Origin: CALGYY01 sp964585485
GTDB taxonomy: Bacteria; Bacteroidota; Bacteroidia; Bacteroidales; CAIWKO01
Direction of reading: 5' to 3'
Assembly (NCBI GenBank): GCA_964585485.1
Contig: CAZPDS010000126.1
Coordinates: 1-5,432, forward strand
Length of the DNA: 5,432 bases
Made by a program: the position numbers and the translations under genes
Notes under the pieces: generated by a model
The model's input: only the letters and a program-made list of their open reading frames with translations
Databases searched by the model: none
What the model was told of the DNA's origin: nothing
Shown here: one piece after another, positions 1 to 5,432 of the stretch
Layout of the letters: every line of letters starts with the position of its first letter
Position numbering within the stretch: the first letter of the stretch is position 1

Positions 1-464
1 TTTTCTGGTTGGCTGATTCCACGATTGAAACGGTAGGTTTAAAAAAAGGTGTTACCCGGGTTGACTTATGGATAAATGCCTTTGAAAATTTTAGTTCACA
101 TCCTTTGGGCTATGGTCTTGGAAAAGCCGGCCATACAGCGGCTCGTTTTTTCAGTGAAACAGATACATCGGCCGATGTGTATTCAACTGATGGCTGGTTT
201 CTGAAAACCCTCAATGAAACAGGTGTTTGGGGGCTGTTCTCCTATCTTTTCTTTGCTGTTACCTACGTACTTTTGTTTCTGAAAAAGAAATTGCTGAAGC
301 CAGCATCAGGATTGATGGTGTTCTTTTTCTGTTTCTTTACCATGGTCAATATTCAGTCCTTGGTGAGCAATGTAATCGATTTCTACCTCTTTTCCTTTTT
401 GTATTGGGCCATCATTGGTGCATCTGTCAATTTAATCGTTGAACCAAAAACAGAAAAGCGATGA
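1..464 (+). CDS. O-antigen polymerase/ligase family membrane protein, C-terminal part (5' end outside window)
   Basis: This is the tail of a polytopic inner-membrane protein of the Wzy/WaaL (O-antigen ligase, PF04932-like) family. Such proteins polymerise lipid-linked repeat units or ligate the glycan to its acceptor in the periplasm. The frame is open to the window edge (first full codon at base 3), so the TTG at 9 is not a real start. Visible landmarks are an Arg-rich segment followed by HPLGYGLG (bases 99-122), the usual family signature. Next comes a periplasmic-loop-like stretch ending in DGWFLKTLNETG (189-224). Three hydrophobic segments follow, at about 222-281, 306-368 and 372-428, and then a short charged tail. 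The loop fits the spacing I recall for the WaaL motif H[NSQ]x9Gxx[GTY], but Asp replaces His, which favours a Wzy-type polymerase over a ligase (inference). G+C is about 41% (172 of the first 420 bases, counted by hand), lower than in the next gene. The stop overlaps the next start by four bases (ATGA). Confidence 0.82.
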   Translation, partial: FWLADSTIETVGLKKGVTRVDLWINAFENFSSHPLGYGLGKAGHTAARFFSETDTSADVYSTDGWFLKTLNETGVWGLFSYLFFAVTYVLLFLKKKLLKPASGLMVFFFCFFTMVNIQSLVSNVIDFYLFSFLYWAIIGASVNLIVEPKTEKR

Positions 465-480
465 AGATTACTATTGTCAT
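461..480 (+). repeat. Left copy of a 20-base near-repeat at a GT2 gene start
   Basis: The first 20 bases of this GT2 gene match the first 20 bases of the second GT2 gene (3917-3936) at 16 positions, in direct orientation. Both encode MKI(T/S)IVI, so shared ancestry of the protein family explains the likeness. It also sits exactly where base composition changes, so it could have served as a short homology for recombination. AACAGA occurs just before both copies. Confidence 0.4.
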
Positions 481-1366
481 AGTGAACTTCAACGTTCGGG
501 AGTACCTGCTGGACTGCCTGAAGTCGGTGTATGATCACCTGTCGATGTCGTGTGAAGTGATCGTGGTCGACAACGCCAGCACCGACGGCAGTGTGGAAGC
601 CATCAAGTCCCGGTACCCTCAGGTGATCCTGATAGAGAACAAGGTAAATAACGGCTTCCCGGCTGCGAATAATCAGGCCTTTGAAATTGCCACAGGGCAA
701 TACCTGTTTATGCTGAACCCGGATGCCGTGTTGTTTGAGGACACCCTGTCCTTGCTTTGGAAATTCATGGAGGAGCATCCGGAAGTGGACATCATTGCCC
801 CCCGCTTATTAAACACCGACGGAAGTTTTCAGCAAAGCGTATGGCGCTTTCCGACCGTGGGCAGTATCGTGGCCGAGATGCTTTACCTGCGGCCGCTGTT
901 AAAACGCAAGAATTACGCTGACCAGGATCTGACCAAAACCTTTGCGGCCGAAAGCTTTTCCGGTGCCGCCATTTTTTTCCGGCGAACGGTTTTGGAAAAA
1001 ATCGGCCTGCTCGATGAATCCCTTTTCTGGATTGAGGATGTCGACTTCTGTTACCGCGCTGCCATCGCGGGTTTGAAATGTGTTTATTTTCCGCAGGCCA
1101 CGGCTGTTCACCATATATCAAAAAGTGCAAAGAAAAACTATACCATTTCATTGTCGAATCAGGTCTTCAATAAGATCAAGTTCTTCAATAAACATAAGTC
1201 CCGGGCGGCGTTCCGGATGGTTGTTGGTATTAGCTTGATGCATGTGGTGGCTAAACTTTTCGTTTTCGAGCTGCTATCACCGTTTCGTAAAACCTGGCGT
1301 TTAAAAGCCCAGGCCTACGCTTACACACTTCCCCGCTTGTTTAATCCACCAAAAATATTTAATTGA
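461..1366 (+). CDS. Glycosyltransferase family 2 (WbbL/rhamnosyltransferase-like)
   Basis: This 301-residue inverting GT-A glycosyltransferase probably transfers one sugar from a nucleotide donor to the growing lipid-linked repeat unit at the cytoplasmic membrane face. The N-terminus ITIVIVNFN, the nucleotide-binding VDNASTDGS (residues 36-44), NGFPAANNQA (64-73) and LNPDA (85-89, the DxD-position motif of this subgroup) are all present. So are the acceptor-side FSGAA (166-170) and the ED-containing IEDVDFCYR (191-199, catalytic-base region). A His pair lies at 217-218, and a hydrophobic stretch at about 251-275 may rest on the membrane. Length and motif order match WbbL-like rhamnosyltransferases, but donor and acceptor cannot be read from sequence. 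The ATG overlaps the upstream stop (ATGA) and starts directly at the first beta strand, so the start is secure. The preceding bases are purine-rich (agaaaag) without a clear Shine-Dalgarno. The gene is markedly richer in G+C than the one before (36/60 at 541-600, 37/60 at 841-900). Confidence 0.93.
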   Translation: MKITIVIVNFNVREYLLDCLKSVYDHLSMSCEVIVVDNASTDGSVEAIKSRYPQVILIENKVNNGFPAANNQAFEIATGQYLFMLNPDAVLFEDTLSLLWKFMEEHPEVDIIAPRLLNTDGSFQQSVWRFPTVGSIVAEMLYLRPLLKRKNYADQDLTKTFAAESFSGAAIFFRRTVLEKIGLLDESLFWIEDVDFCYRAAIAGLKCVYFPQATAVHHISKSAKKNYTISLSNQVFNKIKFFNKHKSRAAFRMVVGISLMHVVAKLFVFELLSPFRKTWRLKAQAYAYTLPRLFNPPKIFN

Positions 1367-2319
1367 TGGAGAAGGTCAGTGTCTTTATCACCGGCGGCGG
1401 GGGTTTTATCGGACGCCATCTGATGCGGATACTCCCGGCGACCCGTTACGCGTGTTTTTTGCTGGCCCTTCCGGGAGAAACGATAGCGACGATGGAGGGT
1501 TGCGATATTACGCGGGTTGAAGGTGATCTGAACGATCCGGCTTCTTACCTGCCGGCCTTGTTGCAATGTTCGGTGGTGGTGCATATGGCCGCCGAGCTCT
1601 ACCGGGAAGAGCATTTTGAACGCGTGAATATTCAGGGTGTTCAAACGTTGCTGGAGGCTATTAAACAATGCAACATCCAAAAAATAATTCATCTCAGCAG
1701 CGTGGGTGTGGTCGGCATGCAGTTTTCGCTGCAGGATGTATGTGTGGATGAAGAATTTCCCTGTGCACCCAAAAACGGGTATGAGCGTTCTAAACACGCG
1801 TCGGAGCGAATTCTTAAAGAGCAATGGCCGGAATCAAAACTCGTGATTCTGCGGCCCACCAATGTATACGGCGATAGCCATCCGGGTATGCGCCTGCTGA
1901 ACCTCCTGCAGCATTGTCAGCAGAATGGCCTCGTTTTTCTATCTGCGCGAGCGAAGGTGAATTATGTTTATGCCGGCGACGTGGCGTTTGCAATCCGCCA
2001 TTGCATGGACACACCGGACCTGTTCGGAACATTTAATGTGGGCGGGGCGATGCCCATGCGGGATTTCTTTCTTCTCACGGGCGAGGTGCTGGGACGGAAA
2101 CTCAGACTCAAAACCTTGCCTGACGGACTTTTCAGGTTAGTGTTGCTGTTAAAAAAAGTTCTGCCGGAACGCTACGCCGCAAAAATTCTATCTTTGCGTA
2201 ATGCTGTTCATTATTGCGATGATAAGTTCCTTGCACAGTGCAGCTATCCATTTGGTTACCGCAAGGGCTTGACCAATACTGTGAATTATTACCGATCAAA
2301 CCAAAAACTTCATGATTAG
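1366..2319 (+). CDS. NAD-dependent epimerase/dehydratase (extended SDR)
   Basis: This 317-residue extended short-chain dehydrogenase/reductase probably acts on a nucleotide sugar (epimerisation, dehydration or 4-keto reduction) in the cytoplasm to supply a donor for the neighbouring transferases. The Rossmann fold begins with the cofactor loop TGGGGFIG (residues 9-16, GxxGxxG). It continues with an acidic GDLND (53-57), VVHMAA (71-76), HLSSVGVVG (109-117), YERSK (139-143) and LRPTNVYG (162-169). The triad would be Ser112, Tyr139 and Lys143, aligned to GalE Ser124/Tyr149/Lys153. The C-terminal part, with a basic hydrophobic stretch at about 252-280, is the variable substrate-binding side. I cannot assign a substrate, and GalE, dTDP-sugar reductases and related enzymes all share these motifs. 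The start is the ATG at 1366, which shares one base with the upstream stop (TGATG). A TTG one codon earlier is possible but less likely. No Shine-Dalgarno is visible, so translation is probably coupled to the gene before. Confidence 0.92.
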   Translation: MEKVSVFITGGGGFIGRHLMRILPATRYACFLLALPGETIATMEGCDITRVEGDLNDPASYLPALLQCSVVVHMAAELYREEHFERVNIQGVQTLLEAIKQCNIQKIIHLSSVGVVGMQFSLQDVCVDEEFPCAPKNGYERSKHASERILKEQWPESKLVILRPTNVYGDSHPGMRLLNLLQHCQQNGLVFLSARAKVNYVYAGDVAFAIRHCMDTPDLFGTFNVGGAMPMRDFFLLTGEVLGRKLRLKTLPDGLFRLVLLLKKVLPERYAAKILSLRNAVHYCDDKFLAQCSYPFGYRKGLTNTVNYYRSNQKLHD

Positions 2320-3394
2320 GATTTGTTTCCTTGCCGATGGCCTAAGCATACACACCCGGCGCTGGTGTACCTGGTTTTCCGGGCAGGGGCATGAAGTGCA
2401 CGTGATCAGTTTTCGTGATACGGAAATTCCGGGGACCACCGTTCATTTTGTGGACTGCGGTCCGGTGAAAGTGGCTGGCAACAATAAACGCTTCCTTCTG
2501 AAAATTCCACAGGTCCGTAGGTTGATCCGACAGATTGCACCGGATATCGTGCATGCGCATTACGCCACGAGCTATGGAATTACCGGTGCCCTTTGCGGGC
2601 GTAAGCCCTTTGTGCTCACGGCGCTGGGTAGCGATGTGCTGGTCAGCCCCTTTGAAAACAGACTGTACCGCTTATTGCTGAAGTTTGTTTTCCGCAAGGC
2701 GGATTGGATCACGGCCATGTCGGATCCGATGAAAGACGTGATGATTCAACTGGGCGCGGATGCGGCAAAAGTAAGCACGCTTATTTTTGGCATTGATCCC
2801 GCTGTATTTCATGCCGAAGGTCGCACCCAGGCGGAAGAACCCTTCACGCTGATCTCCACCCGCAATTTTGAACCTGTCTACAACATCGACGTATTGCTGA
2901 AAGCCGTGGCCGGCGTCAAACCGGAGATTCCGGGCCTGAGGATGCACCTGGTCGGCCGTGGCAGCATGGAAGAAACCTTAAAAGAAATGATCGTTGCGTT
3001 GGGATTGCAGGATGTGATCGTCTTTCACGGTCAGCAGACGCAATTGCAGATCGCTGAATTACTGCGGCAATCGCAGTTGTTTGTATCGGTTTCTTCGTCC
3101 GATGGTAATAACATCTCACTGAACGAGGCCATGGCCTGCGGCTGTTTTAGCGTGGTTTCGGATATCCCGGCCAACCGGCAATGGGTACAGGACGGGCTGA
3201 ACGGATATTTCAGCGCCGCCATCACCGAAAGGGAAATTGCGGAAGCGATCCGTAAAGCCTACCGCGCGTACCACGAAAAAAAGGAAGAAGCTTTCGCCTA
3301 CAACCAGGCACTGATTCGTGAAAAAGCTTTGTGGTCGGAGAATATGAAAAAAGTGGAGTACATTTACGCCAAATTGCTGAAGCGTGAAAAATAA
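2312..3394 (+). CDS. Glycosyltransferase family 4 (GT-B fold)
   Basis: This 360-residue retaining GT-B glycosyltransferase is likely a repeat-unit assembly enzyme on the inner face of the cytoplasmic membrane. The N-terminal acceptor domain starts MIRICFLADG, with the His-Thr-Arg-Arg-Trp segment at 14-18. It carries IVHAHYATSYG (79-89) and LTALGSDVL (102-110). The C-terminal donor domain opens at about 178 with LISTRNFEPVYNIDVLLKA (180-198), then HLVGRGS (212-218), and ends with the nucleotide-binding SSSDGNNISLNEAMACG (261-277). In the usual E-x7-E motif the first Glu is Asp264 here and the second is Glu272. A lysine-rich C-terminal helix (about 320-360) may help membrane docking. Family assignment is firm, but donor sugar and linkage are unknown. 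The ATG lies eight bases inside the epimerase gene, which points to coupled translation, and no plausible later start keeps the first beta strand. Confidence 0.93.
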   Translation: MIRICFLADGLSIHTRRWCTWFSGQGHEVHVISFRDTEIPGTTVHFVDCGPVKVAGNNKRFLLKIPQVRRLIRQIAPDIVHAHYATSYGITGALCGRKPFVLTALGSDVLVSPFENRLYRLLLKFVFRKADWITAMSDPMKDVMIQLGADAAKVSTLIFGIDPAVFHAEGRTQAEEPFTLISTRNFEPVYNIDVLLKAVAGVKPEIPGLRMHLVGRGSMEETLKEMIVALGLQDVIVFHGQQTQLQIAELLRQSQLFVSVSSSDGNNISLNEAMACGCFSVVSDIPANRQWVQDGLNGYFSAAITEREIAEAIRKAYRAYHEKKEEAFAYNQALIREKALWSENMKKVEYIYAKLLKREK

Positions 3395-3920
3395 GATCAT
3401 CATTATCGGTGCCGGCGGTCATGGTAAAGTGGTGGCCGAAACCATACTTCAGACGGGGCATTACCTGTTGCTGGGCTTTGCGGATGATCACCTGCCCCTG
3501 GGTACCGTTGTCATGGACGATTACCGGGTAATAGCCGGTATCGGTTCGCTCGCGTTCACCGGCTTCGACCGCTTTATTGTGGCCATCGGCAACAATACGG
3601 TTCGCAAAGAGATTTACAACCGGCTTCACAAGGACCTGGAGCCGCTTACACTGATTCATCCGTTCACGTATGTCTCACCACACGCCACCATTGGCAAGGG
3701 AAGCGTAATCCTGCCCGGTGCGGTTATTTCGTACGGCGTCACCATTGGCGAAAATTGCATCATCGGCTCCAATGTCCATATCGACCACGAAAGCGTGATC
3801 GGATCGCATTGCCATATCCGCAATGGCAGCTCCATTGGCAGCAATTGCATCCTCGATGATCTGTGCAGCACCGAAACCGGTTTTCCCTTGCCCTCATTTG
3901 CTCATCTTACAACAGAATGA
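3384..3920 (+). CDS. PglD/NeuD-family sugar acetyltransferase, short at the C-terminus
   Basis: This is a 178-residue left-handed beta-helix acyltransferase of the PglD/NeuD type. Relatives acetylate an amino- or hydroxyl group of a sugar using acetyl-CoA in the cytoplasm. The N-terminal Rossmann-like domain has IIIIGAGGHGKVVAE (5-19), FADD (32-35) and FIVAIGNN (64-71). Hexapeptide repeats run from about IHPFTYVSPHATIG (91-104) to about 157. His135-Glu136 in IDHESVIG (133-140) match the catalytic His125-Glu126 of Campylobacter PglD. After SIGSNC (150-155) the repeat pattern fades, and the last 20 or so residues (ETGFPLPSFAHLTTE at the end) do not look like beta-helix. Relatives are usually about 195-220 residues, with further coils that help form the acetyl-CoA site and a final VGxPAK-like tail, both absent here. 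The start is GTG at 3384: an in-frame TGA lies at 3378-3380 and the next codons give the domain's first strand. It overlaps the GT4 gene by 11 bases. It could be a damaged gene or a natural short form. Confidence 0.85.
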   Translation: MKNKIIIIGAGGHGKVVAETILQTGHYLLLGFADDHLPLGTVVMDDYRVIAGIGSLAFTGFDRFIVAIGNNTVRKEIYNRLHKDLEPLTLIHPFTYVSPHATIGKGSVILPGAVISYGVTIGENCIIGSNVHIDHESVIGSHCHIRNGSSIGSNCILDDLCSTETGFPLPSFAHLTTE

Positions 3921-3936
3921 AAATCAGTATTGTAAT
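3917..3936 (+). repeat. Right copy of the 20-base near-repeat at a GT2 gene start
   Basis: This is the partner of 461-480. The four mismatches lie at offsets 6, 9, 11 and 18, and two of the four (offsets 6 and 9) are third-codon positions. It marks the return from higher to lower G+C. Alone it is weak evidence; its interest comes from coinciding with the composition border and with the shortened acetyltransferase. Confidence 0.4.
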
Positions 3937-4930
3937 TCCCTGCAGAAATGAAATGCAGTATATTGGGGCTTGCCTTCAATCCATCGTTGAATTGAATTTT
4001 GATAAGTCCTGTCTGTCCGTGTGGGTTTGTGATGGAATGAGTACAGATGGTACTAATGATGTCATTAATCAATTTGTATCGGTGTATGATTATATTCATT
4101 ACCTCGAAAATCCACGGCAAACAACTTCGTACGCCCTGAACATCGGAGTACAAAATTCCAAGGATGCGGATTTTATCATGATTCTCGGTGCACATTCCGA
4201 GTTGTCAAAGGATTATCTGAAAGGTGTATTTGAGATATTCGACATGTTTCCGGATGCTTATTGCGTTGGTGGTTATACGAATAATATTTATGAAAATGAC
4301 AAGGCCGAGTGCATAGGGAAAGCCATGTCGTCAGGGTTTGGCGTTGGAAATGCCCACTTCCGTCTCGGGAAAATCAAAGGATGGGTCGACACCGTGGCGT
4401 TTGGAACCTACCGTCGTGAAGTGTTCGATAGGATCGGCCTGTTCGATGAAACTCTGACGCGCAACCAGGATGATGAATTCAGCTTCCGGATGCAGAAAAA
4501 CAAGATGAAGATATACTTGAACAGCGACTGCGTTATAAATTATCATGTGCGATCCTCATTTCGAAAACTGTTCAAACAATACTACCAGTACGGGTTATGG
4601 AAAGTATACGTGAATTGTAAGCATAGGGCGATTACAACACTGCGGCAAACCGTGCCGTTTTGTCTGGTAATTTATACCTTGGTTTCTTTGATAGTTTCGG
4701 TACTCTTTCCCGACTGGGGATTCTATTCAATGGCATTGTTGCTTGTGTATTTGGTAATGGCTTTGTTCTTTGCTCTTCGAAACGGGAAAAACATCAAGGA
4801 AGCAGCCGGGGTTTTCTGGAGCTATCTTTTGCTTCATTATTCCTATGGTCTCGGATACATTGTTGGTACCGTGAAATTTGCCGTACTGGGTATGAAGCCA
4901 GATAAGCGGGATGAAAAATTGACCCGGTGA
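3917..4930 (+). CDS. Glycosyltransferase family 2, ExoA-like, with C-terminal membrane segments
   Basis: This 337-residue GT2 enzyme resembles the succinoglycan transferase ExoA and probably adds a sugar to the lipid-linked repeat unit while anchored in the cytoplasmic membrane. The GT-A domain starts ISIVIPCRNE (3-12), with the nucleotide-binding CDGMSTDGT (38-46) and NPRQTTSYALNIG (65-77). The DxD-position segment is LGAHSE (90-95), where ExoA-type proteins more often have DAH. Then come GWVDTVAFGTYRREVF (155-170) and the acidic NQDDEFSFR (183-191), followed by QYYQYGLWK (221-229). Hydrophobic segments at about 246-265 and 267-287, and perhaps 298-318, form a membrane domain. The start is the ATG at 3917, which overlaps the acetyltransferase stop (ATGA). 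An in-frame extension back to 3863 adds residues unlike GT2 and would overlap the previous gene, so I reject it. G+C falls again here (25/60 at 3961-4020 and at 4081-4140), unlike the four genes before. Confidence 0.92.
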   Translation: MKISIVIPCRNEMQYIGACLQSIVELNFDKSCLSVWVCDGMSTDGTNDVINQFVSVYDYIHYLENPRQTTSYALNIGVQNSKDADFIMILGAHSELSKDYLKGVFEIFDMFPDAYCVGGYTNNIYENDKAECIGKAMSSGFGVGNAHFRLGKIKGWVDTVAFGTYRREVFDRIGLFDETLTRNQDDEFSFRMQKNKMKIYLNSDCVINYHVRSSFRKLFKQYYQYGLWKVYVNCKHRAITTLRQTVPFCLVIYTLVSLIVSVLFPDWGFYSMALLLVYLVMALFFALRNGKNIKEAAGVFWSYLLLHYSYGLGYIVGTVKFAVLGMKPDKRDEKLTR

Positions 4931-4947
4931 TCTACATTTTCTGAAAA
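4931..4947 (+). other. Only intergenic spacer of the operon (17 bases)
   Basis: This AT-rich spacer separates the second GT2 gene from the last membrane-protein gene. It is too short for a promoter or terminator of its own, shows no GGAGG-like ribosome-binding site, and ends in a run of A directly before the ATG, as is common for leaders in Bacteroidota. It suggests the last gene is read from the same transcript as the rest. Confidence 0.6.
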
Positions 4948-5432
4948 ATGAGTTATGGCATGAATAGTTTGCTGATATCATTGATTCACCGCTATCAAAA
5001 GGAACATATTTTTGTATTCCTTCTTTATGCTGTAACGATACTCTTTGCATTTATTCTTCCTTTATATAAACCAGTGACGCCGGTGCTTGCGGGCATTCTT
5101 TTTTTATTATCACTGCTTCATACGATTCGCGAACGCGGGGGGAATGTTCACAAACCCGGGCTGNNNNNNNNNNCTTGTATACTCTTTTATGCGTTGCTTG
5201 TTGTTGGATTAGCCTATACATCTGATTTGCATAGTGGTTTATTTGACCTGGAAGTGAAATTAAGTATGCTGGTCATCCCTTTTACTTTCATTTTTTTGGG
5301 TAAATCCATCCTTGATCGTGATGCGCTTCATTATATTAAAATGTCCTTTGTTGCAGGCACCTTCATGGCGACCCTAATATGCCTGGGACATGCTGTATAT
5401 TATTCGTTCATAACATACTTTACATTCGACAA
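4948..5432 (+). CDS. O-antigen polymerase/ligase-like membrane protein, N-terminal part (3' end outside window)
   Basis: I translated this gene by hand because ten N interrupt it. The product begins MSYGMNSLLISLIHRYQ and then alternates hydrophobic segments with short loops: about residues 20-40, 43-60 and 77-90, a loop with YTSDLHSGLFDLEVKLS (91-107), then 108-118 and about 130-153. The YTSD...GLFDLEVKLS loop followed by a hydrophobic LVIPFTFIF is typical, from memory, of O-antigen ligase/Wzy proteins of Bacteroidota. They build or transfer the glycan in the periplasm. The frame is the same on both sides of the N run, so the gene is probably intact there, with four residues undefined. An in-frame TGA at 4942-4944 makes the ATG at 4948 the first possible start; ATG at 4960 is an alternative. 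The gap from the previous stop is 17 bases with no clear Shine-Dalgarno. It is AT-rich (19/60 G+C at 4981-5040). The catalytic loop and the C-terminus lie beyond the window. Confidence 0.78.
   Translation, partial: MSYGMNSLLISLIHRYQKEHIFVFLLYAVTILFAFILPLYKPVTPVLAGILFLLSLLHTIRERGGNVHKPGLXXXXCILFYALLVVGLAYTSDLHSGLFDLEVKLSMLVIPFTFIFLGKSILDRDALHYIKMSFVAGTFMATLICLGHAVYYSFITYFTFD
5164..5173. other. Run of ten undetermined bases (N), assembly gap or masked stretch
   Basis: Ten consecutive N lie inside the last gene. Reading from the ATG at 4948, the gap begins on a codon boundary and the sequence after it continues in the same frame with a convincing membrane segment, ending at an ordinary loop motif. 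The length shown is therefore compatible with the true length, although ten is also a common placeholder for a gap of unknown size. Confidence 0.98.

Noticed and set aside
41..47. Run of seven A in the first gene as a possible frameshift site
   Set aside because: The zero frame continues with the expected family motifs, and nothing suggests a useful product in another frame.
383..778. Antisense open frame of 131 codons across the first gene junction
   Set aside because: It is opposite the polymerase tail and the GT2 motif region, with a His/Gln-rich sequence typical of a shadow frame.
1321..1824. Antisense open frame of 167 codons opposite the epimerase gene
   Set aside because: It lies wholly opposite two well-supported genes, has no recognisable domain and has the composition expected of a reverse-strand shadow.
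3222..3659. Antisense open frame of 145 codons opposite the GT4 and acetyltransferase genes
   Set aside because: It overlaps convincing coding sequence on the other strand and shows no domain or start signal.
3863..3916. In-frame N-terminal extension of the second GT2 gene
   Set aside because: The 18 extra residues do not resemble GT2 enzymes. The ATG at 3917 begins directly at the conserved first strand and forms an ATGA overlap.
4660..4905. Forward 81-codon frame inside the second GT2 gene
   Set aside because: It is an alternative frame within the membrane domain of a clear gene and has no independent support.
4937..4947. Small palindrome ttttc-t-gaaaa before the last gene
   Set aside because: The stem is five base pairs, mostly A-T, with a one-base loop, too weak for a terminator or operator. 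It is likely chance in AT-rich sequence.
1..5432. Defence system, CRISPR array, mobile element, tRNA or riboswitch
   Set aside because: Both strands were read for repeats, transposase-like motifs and RNA-like structure. The window is almost fully occupied by glycan genes and none of these was seen.

Overview
The window is a piece of a surface-polysaccharide (O-antigen, capsule or exopolysaccharide) biosynthesis operon. It holds seven genes, all on the + strand and nearly end to end: the tail of a Wzy/O-antigen-ligase-type membrane protein, a GT2 glycosyltransferase, an NAD-dependent sugar epimerase/dehydratase, a GT4 glycosyltransferase, a short PglD/NeuD-type acetyltransferase, a second (ExoA-like) GT2 glycosyltransferase, and the start of another O-antigen polymerase/ligase-type membrane protein. 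The first and last genes are cut by the window edges. There are no RNA genes, CRISPR arrays, insertion sequences or gene-free stretches over 300 bases.

The likely source is a Gram-negative bacterium. Bacteroidota is my best guess: start codons lack clear Shine-Dalgarno sequences, the protein flavour fits, and the last gene has the LFDLEVKLS-type loop I associate with O-antigen ligases of that phylum. This is inference, not proof. A run of ten N at 5164-5173 shows draft or metagenome-derived sequence.

Layout: five consecutive junctions overlap by 4, 1, 8, 11 and 4 bases, and the sixth has a 17-base gap. The genes are therefore probably one transcriptional unit with translational coupling, whose promoter lies upstream of the window. 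The genes would work together as follows. The epimerase and acetyltransferase would make or modify a nucleotide sugar or a sugar on the repeat unit. The three glycosyltransferases would assemble the repeat unit on the lipid carrier at the cytoplasmic face. The membrane proteins would polymerise it or ligate it to its acceptor in the periplasm. No flippase, initiating sugar-phosphate transferase or aminotransferase is in view.

The main unusual point is mosaic structure. Genes two to five (about 480 to 3895) are clearly richer in G+C than the genes on either side. Both borders fall at the ATGA start of a GT2 gene, where the two starts match at 16 of 20 bases. The acetyltransferase at the right border lacks the usual C-terminal end of its beta-helix. 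Together these suggest a gene cassette swapped into a polysaccharide locus, with a breakpoint that clipped the acetyltransferase. The individual protein families are all known, and I see no undescribed system here.
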